Notes under the pieces: generated by a model
Told to the model about the DNA's origin: nothing
Database searches by the model: none
The model's input: only the letters and a program-made list of their open reading frames with translations
Translations under genes and position numbers: made by a program
Origin: a virus
Reading direction: 5' to 3' (one strand)
IMG/VR virus record: IMGVR_UViG_3300027834_000005
Location: 62,001-126,000 of that record
DNA length: 64,000 bases
In this document: positions 47,632-54,116 of the stretch, in pieces
Layout of the letters: the number at the start of each line of letters is the position of its first letter
Numbering within the stretch: position 1 is the stretch's first letter

Positions 47632-48125
47632 CTATCAATGCAACTATAAATTTTAAGCTTGATCTGTATGGCGATAATACGCATAGTTTCCTATCTAGGA
47701 TAGATATTTTATCTTACCCTCAAAACAAAGATATATGCGACATAATACGCGAGTATATCAGAGATGGCTTGACAGTAGAGTGCGAATACGTTAATGACAT
47801 TGACGGTCTATATGAGTACTACGTCCCTATATACTTTGAAGACGTGAAGCCAGAAGAGCTAAGCGATATAGCTATGAAAGCAGCTGATTCTATAGCTGAA
47901 GCGGTAGCAAGTTTTAAGAGCGAGTACCACGTTGATGAGTACTACAAAATATACGAACGCTTCGAGAAAGTATACACCGACTACATGATAGATGGCGAAA
48001 CTGTAATGTATGAGCGTTTGGCTGGCAAGGGGTATCGTCTGAGAAACTGGCAGAATGCAGAGAGCTATCTATATACACGTTTATTTTGCAAAAAGACCTT
48101 GACGCCACGTTCAGAGCTGGTATAG
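47628..48125 (+). CDS. hypothetical protein, 165 aa
   Basis: It starts in an ATGA overlap. An acidic, mostly helical protein rich in Tyr (Asp/Glu/Tyr clusters). No family recognised. The next promoter lies in its end. Confidence 0.75.
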   Translation: MTINATINFKLDLYGDNTHSFLSRIDILSYPQNKDICDIIREYIRDGLTVECEYVNDIDGLYEYYVPIYFEDVKPEELSDIAMKAADSIAEAVASFKSEYHVDEYYKIYERFEKVYTDYMIDGETVMYERLAGKGYRLRNWQNAESYLYTRLFCKKTLTPRSELV

Positions 48126-48126
48126 T
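48099..48126 (+). promoter_or_regulatory. promoter for the 48151 gene
   Basis: TTGACG and TATAGT with a 16-bp spacer; leader ACATAACTAAGGGGAACA. Confidence 0.65.
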
Positions 48127-48150
48127 AGACACATAACTAAGGGGAACACT

Positions 48151-48315
48151 ATGAACATTGAACACTTCGTAAACGGCAAGAGCACAGGCACTATCACTCC
48201 AGACACCAAAGCATGGCGTGATCATTCCATCAACTTCCAAGCACGTAGTGATGCTCACTACCAACCATCGCGCCCGTCTAAAGTGACGTTTGTTGAGGTG
48301 CCGCGCAATGCCTAA
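48151..48315 (+). CDS. hypothetical protein, 54 aa
   Basis: AAGGGGA precedes the ATG. A polar, beta-like protein with several Ser, Thr and His. It overlaps the next gene by 8 bases. Confidence 0.65.
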   Translation: MNIEHFVNGKSTGTITPDTKAWRDHSINFQARSDAHYQPSRPSKVTFVEVPRNA

Positions 48316-48508
48316 TCTAATCGCATGTGTCGTGATGGCACTCTGTTTATTATTCAATCTAGTGCGCTGGTTAATGCTACCAGAGGACATACGCCTAGCT
48401 ATTGACATATTCATGCTGTTTGTTTTCGTGGAACTTTTTTTGACTTTCTGCTTCTTAATGAATTTTGATAAAGCTAAGAAATATATCTCGAAGTACTGCC
48501 GATCATAA
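48308..48508 (+). CDS. small membrane protein, 66 aa
   Basis: Two spans (LIACVVMALCLLFNLV; IDIFMLFVFVELFLTFCFLM) and a basic tail. The upstream ribosome site TGAGGTG supports the ATG at 48308. Confidence 0.7.
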   Translation: MPNLIACVVMALCLLFNLVRWLMLPEDIRLAIDIFMLFVFVELFLTFCFLMNFDKAKKYISKYCRS

Positions 48509-48525
48509 CAGTCTGAATAGCAAAT

Positions 48526-48562
48526 GTAAATGCCATTTTTGAACCACATTTTTGAATGGCAT
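48526..48562 (+). repeat. AAATGCCATT inverted repeat
   Basis: AAATGCCATT and AATGGCATTT form a perfect 10-bp dyad around a 17-base loop, followed by TTTGAATCTCAT. A near copy lies at 40798. The remaining 120 bases to the next promoter hold no gene. Confidence 0.6.
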
Positions 48563-48683
48563 TTTTGAATCTCATACCCGCGCCACACTCCCGCGCCACA
48601 CACGACACGTCAGTCACACGCGAACATATACTCGCACGAATACATACGTGCATATAATATCACACATTATATACATATAGCGC

Positions 48684-48711
48684 TTGACAACGTGTGTACC
48701 TATGCTATTAT
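48684..48711 (+). promoter_or_regulatory. operator-promoter family, copy 14
   Basis: TTGACA and TATTAT, spacer 16 bp. Arms GTGTACCTAT and ATAGGCACAC (9 of 10) show compensating changes against the GTGTAACCAT form. Confidence 0.8.
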
Positions 48712-48744
48712 AGGCACACATTAACAAGTTCTGAGGGGAACACC

Positions 48745-49047
48745 ATGAGTACAACATCTACTAAGTCATTGCGCATTAGAACCTACACTGGTTATATTAA
48801 CACACAAGCCATCGTCATTGGCGAGCACGTAGCTACTAACACCTACATTGCCGCGAAAGGCATCATAGGCGGTCTGTGGGACGTAGACCATACCGAGGCA
48901 CAAGAGATTATCATGGGCGCTATCGTAGGCACTGAAGCGATACACAGAACTAGATTATGTAGTGATGGTGATGTAACAATGAGATTGATAGTGGATGTCA
49001 TAGAAACAGACGCCACTGAGATCAAAGATGAGTATGCATACGCATAG
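48745..49047 (+). CDS. hypothetical protein, 100 aa
   Basis: GAGGGGA precedes the ATG. An alpha/beta protein, Thr- and Ile-rich, with no recognisable motif. It is the last gene under this promoter family. Confidence 0.75.
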   Translation: MSTTSTKSLRIRTYTGYINTQAIVIGEHVATNTYIAAKGIIGGLWDVDHTEAQEIIMGAIVGTEAIHRTRLCSDGDVTMRLIVDVIETDATEIKDEYAYA

Positions 49048-49102
49048 TCACACAGTCCACCATCATACCACACATGTAGTTATCCGCAACATGTTTATTC
49101 AT

Positions 49103-49174
49103 ACAGTACTGGTTGGATATACAGTACTGGTTGGATATACAGTACTGGTTGGATATACAGTACTGGTTGGATAT
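49103..49174 (+). repeat. four 18-bp tandem repeats (iteron-like)
   Basis: ACAGTACTGGTTGGATAT repeats four times without change. Each unit contains the palindrome CAGTACTG. The block sits directly before intergenic module copy 3 in a 434-base gap without genes (49,048-49,481). Confidence 0.85.
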
Positions 49175-49187
49175 ACAGTGGATTTGG

Positions 49188-49320
49188 TAAACGCGAATCA
49201 TTCGCATTCGCATTCTCATTACCCAAATAGCAGGCAGGAGTGGTGTAGCTCTATTATACTAGCATTCACAACAACAACACAAGCTTTATTTCATCTAATT
49301 AAATATAAAATGAATGAATA
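49188..49320 (+). promoter_or_regulatory. intergenic module copy 3
   Basis: GCGAATCATTCGCATTCGCATTCTCATT is followed by AGCAGGCAGGAGTGGTGT, CTATTATACTAG, CAACAACAACACAAGCTTTA and an imperfect dyad ending AAAAAGCTTT before the promoter at 49327. Confidence 0.6.
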
Positions 49321-49326
49321 AAAAGC

Positions 49327-49354
49327 TTTACATATACAGCCAGTTCTATAATAT
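49327..49354 (+). promoter_or_regulatory. CAGCTAGTTCTG promoter family, copy 1
   Basis: TTTACA, a 16-bp spacer with CAGCCAGTTCT and TAATAT. It is the most divergent copy. The ATG is 130 bases downstream; a second possible TTTCACT/TATAAT lies at about 49,410-49,430. Confidence 0.55.
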
Positions 49355-49481
49355 AGGTGGCACTTGTTTAGAACAACAAACAAAAAGAAAGACAAATAAA
49401 AGCTTGCAATACTCTTTCACTTGTCTATAATGAGAATCATCAAAACAAAAAAACAAAAACTTTTATATAACGGGCTTACTT

Positions 49482-50102
49482 ATGAACATTATCTCTTCTT
49501 TGAAAAAAGCAACATTGGCTAAAATCGAATCAGCACAGGCGAATGCAGCCATTACTAAACGCGCAAACGGCGCACGTATCACAGCGGGACAAGTGGCGGC
49601 AATCGCGGCAACTAAGCCAGCACTGGTTAAACTAACACAAGTCACGCCTGTAGCACTAGCAGCAGCCAACAAACAGCGCAACATTGTTAAGGTAGCACAA
49701 ACAGTGTGTATCTTGCCTAATGATTCGGACGTATACACAAGCGCCATTAAGCACACGGCAAAAGGTAGCGCCGAAGATATCGCAGCATATACGCCACGCG
49801 AAAGCAAGTATAATCATTGCGGTAGTGCTTATGCAGCGCTAACACTTAAATCAGATGATAGCAAGGAATATTTATATACAATTCAAGACAATTGTACAAA
49901 ATCTGTACTAGTTGACGCCGACACTGGCACAGTTTTAGAAAAAGCGCAAGTTGCTGAATTAATGACCAAATCAGCAGCCAAAAAATTGCTAGGTGATACC
50001 AGCGCAGAAAAAACCAACAAAACCTTTGACATTGAGCACGATGTATGCGTACGCACAATCAAGATGGAAAATGTTATTAAGATGGAAGAAGTATCCATCT
50101 AA
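49482..50102 (+). CDS. hypothetical protein, paralog of the 37276 gene, 206 aa
   Basis: An Ala/Lys-rich helical N-terminus (residues 1-75) precedes a C-terminal domain shared with the 37276 product (KKLLGDT, RTIKMENV). The two copies use different promoter families, so they may act at different times. Function unknown. Confidence 0.8.
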   Translation: MNIISSLKKATLAKIESAQANAAITKRANGARITAGQVAAIAATKPALVKLTQVTPVALAAANKQRNIVKVAQTVCILPNDSDVYTSAIKHTAKGSAEDIAAYTPRESKYNHCGSAYAALTLKSDDSKEYLYTIQDNCTKSVLVDADTGTVLEKAQVAELMTKSAAKKLLGDTSAEKTNKTFDIEHDVCVRTIKMENVIKMEEVSI

Positions 50103-50116
50103 TAGAACGCTAACAC

Positions 50117-50145
50117 AAAAGACTGGCATTGTCCAGTCTTTTTTT
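50117..50145 (+). terminator. rho-independent terminator
   Basis: AAAGACTGG-CATTGT-CCAGTCTT followed by a T run. The core CTGGCATTGTCCAG is identical to the terminator at 55193. Confidence 0.9.
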
Positions 50146-50151
50146 ATATAC

Positions 50152-50290
50152 GAATGATTCTCAATTGCAAATGATTATCATTCTCATTACCCAAATACCA
50201 TGCAGGAGTGGTGTAAGGTCATTATACTACCAACCACAACAACAACACAAGCTTTATTTCATCTAAATTAAATATAAAAAGAATGAATAA
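50152..50290 (+). promoter_or_regulatory. intergenic module copy 4
   Basis: AAATGATTATCATTCTCATT is followed by ATGCAGGAGTGGTGT, GGTCATTATACTACC, CAACAACAACACAAGCTTTA and the AAGCTTT dyad. No parS is present. Confidence 0.6.
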
Positions 50291-50295
50291 AAAGC

Positions 50296-50323
50296 TTTAC
50301 ATACTCAGCTCGTTCTATATAAT
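50296..50323 (+). promoter_or_regulatory. CAGCTAGTTCTG promoter family, copy 2
   Basis: TTTACA, spacer TACTCAGCTCGTTCTA, TATAAT. Confidence 0.8.
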
Positions 50324-50374
50324 GATTACATCAGCTAAGGGATTACCTCTTAGCACCCTTTGAGAGTATTTGCT

Positions 50375-50926
50375 ATGTCTTCACGTAGAATTAATGTATC
50401 AGTTGAACAGTTAGCCACAGAAGCGAAACAGAACGAATTAGCCCGTGTGGACGCAATTAATGCAACTCGTAACATGCTCAATAAGTTACAGCCCTTAATT
50501 GCTGCGCGTATAGCCAAAGGTATTAAGTTTAAAAACGACGGTAGCCCATACGCTAAAGACGCCAAAGATATTGCCGCTATCGTAGCCAATGCGGTTGGTG
50601 GTGAAAAAATACATGTTATGGTAATGTATAAAGAAATCCCTAACCCAATTAGACCTATTCCTTCGACTATACGCATACAGGCAAGGGCGCACTATAGCAA
50701 AATTAGCTCAATATATAACGACTTGAACGGAAAACCGGACGTAAGCGGCCAGAGCTGCGAGGAAAATGCCTATGTGGGTGTTGCTGAGTCTTTCGAGTAC
50801 AAAGATAAACCGCTTTTATCAGTGGATCAAGTAGTAAAGGCTAAAGCCAGAATCACAGAAATAGACGACCTGATAAGTGCATTAAATGGCGAGCGTTCCG
50901 CACTTGCGCACTCTATTGATCTTTAA
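50375..50926 (+). CDS. hypothetical protein, 183 aa
   Basis: The start at 50375 follows GAGAGTATTTGC, a ribosome-site leader shared with the next genes. Helical N-terminus, beta-rich middle with a Pro-rich loop (KEIPNPIRPIPSTIRI), and a helical end. No family recognised. Confidence 0.75.
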   Translation: MSSRRINVSVEQLATEAKQNELARVDAINATRNMLNKLQPLIAARIAKGIKFKNDGSPYAKDAKDIAAIVANAVGGEKIHVMVMYKEIPNPIRPIPSTIRIQARAHYSKISSIYNDLNGKPDVSGQSCEENAYVGVAESFEYKDKPLLSVDQVVKAKARITEIDDLISALNGERSALAHSIDL

Positions 50927-50939
50927 TACACATTAATAC

Positions 50940-50967
50940 TTTACATACTCAGCTAGTTCTGTATAAT
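50940..50967 (+). promoter_or_regulatory. CAGCTAGTTCTG promoter family, copy 3
   Basis: TTTACA, spacer TACTCAGCTAGTTCTG, TATAAT. Confidence 0.8.
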
Positions 50968-51018
50968 GATTACATCAGCTAGGGGATTGTCCCCTAGCAC
51001 CTTTTAAGAGTATTTGCC

Positions 51019-51312
51019 ATGACTACTGTCGCTGCTATTGCCACCGCTACGCCTAAAGATATGATGATAAAACATGTTAACTTTTGTTTCCCTGTCGCTT
51101 GTGCCCGTGATGGACAAGATTTCTTTAAGCACGCATCAGACACTATACACTTAAACTCTAAAAATGTCATCTTGAAGTTTACGCCGTTGTATGATAGCAA
51201 GACGCGCACTGTCGAGAAAGTATTCGATAACTTTCTAAAAAGCCACGGGTGGTACTTAGAAGCGTACACGGTAACAGAACTAATCTTAAGAAAACGCATA
51301 ACACACAATTAA
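51019..51312 (+). CDS. hypothetical protein, 97 aa
   Basis: AAGAGTATTTGCC precedes the ATG. An alpha/beta protein with a basic end. No family recognised. A parS site follows 9 bases after the stop. Confidence 0.7.
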   Translation: MTTVAAIATATPKDMMIKHVNFCFPVACARDGQDFFKHASDTIHLNSKNVILKFTPLYDSKTRTVEKVFDNFLKSHGWYLEAYTVTELILRKRITHN

Positions 51313-51321
51313 ACCGTTCTA

Positions 51322-51337
51322 TGTTTCACGTGAAACA
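51322..51337 (+). other. parS: parS (ParB-binding) site 2
   Basis: TGTTTCACGTGAAACA, an exact match to the chromosomal parS consensus and identical to site 1. Confidence 0.85.
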
Positions 51338-51472
51338 TTACCCACTATATGTGGGTAAATGCGTATCATTCTCATTAAGTAAATAGCGGACAGGAGTGGT
51401 GTAAGGTCATTATACTACCAACCGCAACAACAACACAAGCTTTTTCTTTATTATCTTTTTGCACAATAAAGC
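51338..51472 (+). promoter_or_regulatory. intergenic module copy 5
   Basis: After parS come the hairpin CCCAC/GTGGG, GCGTATCATTCTCATT, AGCGGACAGGAGTGGTGT, GGTCATTATACTACC, CAACAACAACACAAGCTTT and a T-rich dyad. Confidence 0.6.
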
Positions 51473-51500
51473 TTTACATACTCAGCTAGATCTGTATAAT
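51473..51500 (+). promoter_or_regulatory. CAGCTAGTTCTG promoter family, copy 4
   Basis: TTTACA, spacer TACTCAGCTAGATCTG, TATAAT. Confidence 0.8.
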
Positions 51501-51522
51501 TCAGTAATGTTTATAAGGTTCT

Positions 51523-51939
51523 ATGTGTATGAAAACTACAGACAAGCAAACAAATATATCAGGTTTTTGGCGTATGTGCGCGAGCATCATATTTGACGTT
51601 GTTGCGCACGACGGTGGCGGCTTATCATACTCTTATTACCACGGCAGACAGTTAAGGTCTGGATGTATGCATGATCCTAAGCTATTCACGCAGAATTACA
51701 CACAGTTTAACGTAGATAGCGCAGAAAAAGACCTTGAAGCATTTATTAATGTATTCAATACTTTACATGCTGCCAATGACGCGCTAACAGAGGAAAAACA
51801 ATTTATATTTGATAAAGTTGACACACTAATAACTTTACTGTATAGGGCAGGCGTGGATTATGATGGTGTTACACTAGACATTGACTATAGAAAAGACCAC
51901 CCAACGTATAGCAGAAATAGTAAGTTTTCTTTTCAATAA
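51523..51939 (+). CDS. hypothetical protein, 138 aa
   Basis: AAGG precedes the ATG at 51523; an in-frame ATG at 51529 is possible. Residues 22-48 have a Gly-rich, Asp/His/Tyr segment (VVAHDGGGLSYSYYHG). The remainder is helical. No family recognised. Confidence 0.75.
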   Translation: MCMKTTDKQTNISGFWRMCASIIFDVVAHDGGGLSYSYYHGRQLRSGCMHDPKLFTQNYTQFNVDSAEKDLEAFINVFNTLHAANDALTEEKQFIFDKVDTLITLLYRAGVDYDGVTLDIDYRKDHPTYSRNSKFSFQ

Positions 51940-51942
51940 AGC

Positions 51943-52002
51943 TTTACATACTCAGCTAGATCTGTATAATTGTTAACAAGTCGGGGGCATACAGCAACCG
52001 AC
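51943..52002 (+). promoter_or_regulatory. CAGCTAGTTCTG promoter family, copy 5, with leader hairpin
   Basis: TTTACA (51943), spacer TACTCAGCTAGATCTG, TATAAT (51965). The leader starts GTTAACAA and has the hairpin GTCGG/CCGAC (51980-52002) with loop GGGCATACAGCAA. Confidence 0.8.
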
Positions 52003-52021
52003 ACAGTTTAGAGTATTTGTT

Positions 52022-52399
52022 ATGACTTTTTCTATCGTTAGTTCTACTGCAAAAACCATCTTCACCCCTAGTGCATCTACTCCGCGCCATGAACACGACT
52101 GCGACTGTTGTACATTTACTGGTACTTACGGCGACTATGATCTTTATCATTGCCCTAAGAGCGATGAGGGCACGATCATAGCACGTTTCGGCATTGATGG
52201 CGATTACTATAGCCGCCCGTTATCCTTATGTAAAAGTTCAATGAGCTGTGATCATCCATTGTCTGCCGCCCTTGCTGCATATAAGGAGCACACAGAACAA
52301 CCCGTAACAATTGGCGATCTTATCAAGCGACAAATGGACGAGTCAACCTTTAAAGAAGAACATCTAGCGCATTTTAATAAATGTCTTAATAGGGAATAA
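52022..52399 (+). CDS. cysteine/histidine-containing hypothetical protein, 125 aa
   Basis: HEHDCDCC near residue 23, YHCP near residue 42 and CKSSMSCDH near residue 70 could bind metal. The C-terminal third is helical and acidic. The leader hairpin and AGAGTATTTG lie upstream. Confidence 0.7.
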   Translation: MTFSIVSSTAKTIFTPSASTPRHEHDCDCCTFTGTYGDYDLYHCPKSDEGTIIARFGIDGDYYSRPLSLCKSSMSCDHPLSAALAAYKEHTEQPVTIGDLIKRQMDESTFKEEHLAHFNKCLNRE

Positions 52400-52405
52400 A
52401 AACCC

Positions 52406-52460
52406 TTTACATACTCAGCTAGTTCTGTATAATTGTTAACAAGTCGGGGGCATACAGCAA
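52406..52460 (+). promoter_or_regulatory. CAGCTAGTTCTG promoter family, copy 6, with leader hairpin
   Basis: TTTACA (52406), spacer TACTCAGCTAGTTCTG, TATAAT (52428), then the same GTTAACAA and GTCGG/CCGAC leader as copy 5. Confidence 0.8.
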
Positions 52461-52486
52461 CCGACACCTTTTTGAGAGTATTTACC

Positions 52487-52663
52487 ATGGCTACATTAGT
52501 TGCTGCGAAACAAGTTAAAGCTGGCGATCTTATCATGGACAAGGGCACAAAGCGACAAGTGTCTATGGTTCGCGTATCAGGTGGCGGCGTCGATATCTAT
52601 TGTGTATGTGGCGAGCATTTAGACAAGATAGCCGATCAACAAGTATCATTGGTGGAGGTGTAA
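52487..52663 (+). CDS. hypothetical small beta-rich protein, 58 aa
   Basis: GAGAGTATTTACC precedes the ATG. The pattern VKAGDLIMDKGTKRQVSMV suggests an SH3-like barrel, similar in style to the array N-domains. A GGAGG ribosome site for the next gene lies at its end. Confidence 0.7.
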   Translation: MATLVAAKQVKAGDLIMDKGTKRQVSMVRVSGGGVDIYCVCGEHLDKIADQQVSLVEV

Positions 52664-52665
52664 TC

Positions 52666-52857
52666 ATGGCTAGTGTATACGGTGTTAATAGTCCTCGTAG
52701 TGGTCACATAGATGTAAGCAATACGGAACGTGGTGCAAAGAACTACGCAACGCGCAACGGCTACACAGAAGTAACAGAGCGCAACACAAATCACATGACG
52801 GCTATTATCATAGCTGAAAAACATGATGGTATGTGGTGCAAACCTTATTCATTATAG
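52666..52857 (+). CDS. hypothetical protein, 63 aa
   Basis: The start at 52666 follows GGAGG. A polar protein with Asn/Thr/Arg-rich middle. It is the second gene of a two-gene operon. Confidence 0.7.
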   Translation: MASVYGVNSPRSGHIDVSNTERGAKNYATRNGYTEVTERNTNHMTAIIIAEKHDGMWCKPYSL

Positions 52858-52860
52858 TAG

Positions 52861-52915
52861 TTGACATACTCAGTCAGTTCTATATAATTGTTAACAAGTC
52901 GGGGGCATACAGCAA
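52861..52915 (+). promoter_or_regulatory. CAGCTAGTTCTG promoter family, copy 7, with leader hairpin
   Basis: A perfect TTGACA (52861), spacer TACTCAGTCAGTTCTA, TATAAT (52883), then the GTTAACAA and GTCGG/CCGAC leader. Confidence 0.8.
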
Positions 52916-52943
52916 CCGACACAAATCAAAAACGGGATTTATC

Positions 52944-53198
52944 ATGGCTTCATACAAACTTTCTACTATTGCCGCTATCTACGCACTACAACAAGCCATC
53001 GTTGCCGATAAAGCACCTTGCACCCTAACGCAACATTACTTTGCCAAGCAAGTGGTACAGATTGCCGAGCAAGTAGATAACGAGTTTATCATTGATACGC
53101 CTTTAGAGGAAGTCAAAGCAAGCGTTCAATGCGCGTATGATTTTGCTAAGGTTGTGGCGGATAGTGGCGGCCTTGTATACACTCAGGCGAGTGTATAA
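52944..53198 (+). CDS. hypothetical protein, 84 aa
   Basis: ACGGGAT precedes the ATG. Helical, Ala/Val-rich. No family recognised. Confidence 0.7.
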   Translation: MASYKLSTIAAIYALQQAIVADKAPCTLTQHYFAKQVVQIAEQVDNEFIIDTPLEEVKASVQCAYDFAKVVADSGGLVYTQASV

Positions 53199-53200
53199 CT

Positions 53201-53260
53201 ATGGCTATCACGTTATCAGTTATCATGGTTCTTTCTTTTCCTTTAGTCTTTAGCCTGTAG
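53201..53260 (+). CDS. possible tiny membrane peptide, 19 aa
   Basis: MAITLSVIMVLSFPLVFSL is one hydrophobic span. It follows the previous stop by two bases, but without a clear ribosome site. Weak call. Confidence 0.3.
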   Translation: MAITLSVIMVLSFPLVFSL

Positions 53261-53269
53261 GGGTTTATT

Positions 53270-53614
53270 ATGCTATTAGTCATTAATGCACTAGAACAAG
53301 TCAAAAGCGGCACTGATGGCGCGGCCACTATAATCTCTCATATTAACGCGCACCCACTCAAAGCGCTTATTGCTGAAGGGCTTTATGAAAAGGTACGGGA
53401 ACGCGATAACATAGCAGATAAACGCTATTCATTACAGGCACGCCGTAAAAAGGCCGACAAGTACACAAACACCGACGCTATGGATAAAGACATAGAAGCG
53501 TTAGGGTTGCAAGAAGATGCCCTAGATGGCGATATAGAGGCCATAGTGCATGAATCTAAGAAAATGCTAAACTTTGAAATTGCATTGATTGTAAACGAAT
53601 TCTCAAAATATTAA
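53270..53614 (+). CDS. hypothetical helical protein, 114 aa
   Basis: AGGGG lies upstream. Residues 38-95 form a charged, coiled-coil-like region (RERDNIADKRYSLQARRKK). Last gene before a terminator. Confidence 0.7.
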   Translation: MLLVINALEQVKSGTDGAATIISHINAHPLKALIAEGLYEKVRERDNIADKRYSLQARRKKADKYTNTDAMDKDIEALGLQEDALDGDIEAIVHESKKMLNFEIALIVNEFSKY

Positions 53615-53624
53615 ATAAGCCTTT

Positions 53625-53652
53625 GGGGGGACTTGTGTCCCCTCTTTTTTTG
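53625..53652 (+). terminator. rho-independent terminator
   Basis: GGGGAC-TTGT-GTCCCC followed by a T run with one C. Confidence 0.85.
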
Positions 53653-53716
53653 TGTATAATAGAACCACACCACTCCTGCCTGCTATTCCACTAATGAGAA
53701 TGATTATCATTCACAC
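53653..53716 (-). promoter_or_regulatory. intergenic module copy 6 (inverted)
   Basis: On the minus strand the order is parS, AATGATAATCATTCTCATT, AGCAGGCAGGAGTGGTGT, CTATTATACAC, as in copies 2 and 5. It faces copy 7 around parS site 3. Confidence 0.6.
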
Positions 53717-53732
53717 TGTTCCACGTGAAACA
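53717..53732 (+). other. parS: parS (ParB-binding) site 3
   Basis: TGTTCCACGTGAAACA matches the parS consensus TGTTNCACGTGAAACA with N = C. Confidence 0.85.
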
Positions 53733-53754
53733 TAAACTAACACGCAATCAACTC

Positions 53755-53935
53755 TAAATGAGAATGATTCCCAACAACTGATAGCAGACAGGAGTAGTGT
53801 TTGCCTCCTAGCTCCGCAGCTAGCCCCAATCCCTTATCTCTTAATACCTATTATAATGATCTGAATACATAACGCAAGCATTATTTCACCTAAATTAAAT
53901 ACAAAATTAGATGATTATATAGTTGACACTAACAG
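53755..53935 (+). promoter_or_regulatory. intergenic module copy 7 and promoter region of the DUF932 gene
   Basis: AAATGAGAATGATTCCC precedes AGCAGACAGGAGTAGTGT, CCTATTATAATGATC and CAAGCATTATTTCACC. A TTGACA follows at about 53,932. The gap 53,615-54,116 holds no gene. Confidence 0.55.
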
Positions 53936-54024
53936 CAGAATGATTAATAATAGCTTCACTGTTTAGGCAAGCCCTAACAGCGCTAAAACAGATATGAAAT
54001 TATCTGAAAATAAAACAAGTAATC

Positions 54025-54055
54025 GCTTGACTCTATAATCACTAAGCGATACTAT
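54025..54055 (+). promoter_or_regulatory. promoter for the DUF932 gene
   Basis: TTGACT, about 17 bp, then TACTAT. The leader contains the hairpin GCCCC-AAA-GGGGC followed by AAAGG just before the ATG. Confidence 0.55.
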
Positions 54056-54116
54056 ATAACAACTGAAACCAATAACGAGTTTCGGACAAAGCCCCAAAGG
54101 GGCAAAGGCTATTATT

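Noticed and set aside
49103-49174. CRISPR array
   Set aside because: Repeats are directly adjacent with no spacers, and no cas genes are present.
49022-49321. Frames on both strands encoding NQYCIS or VGYTVL repeats
   Set aside because: They arise from the 18-bp tandem repeat (unit divisible by three). No ribosome sites.
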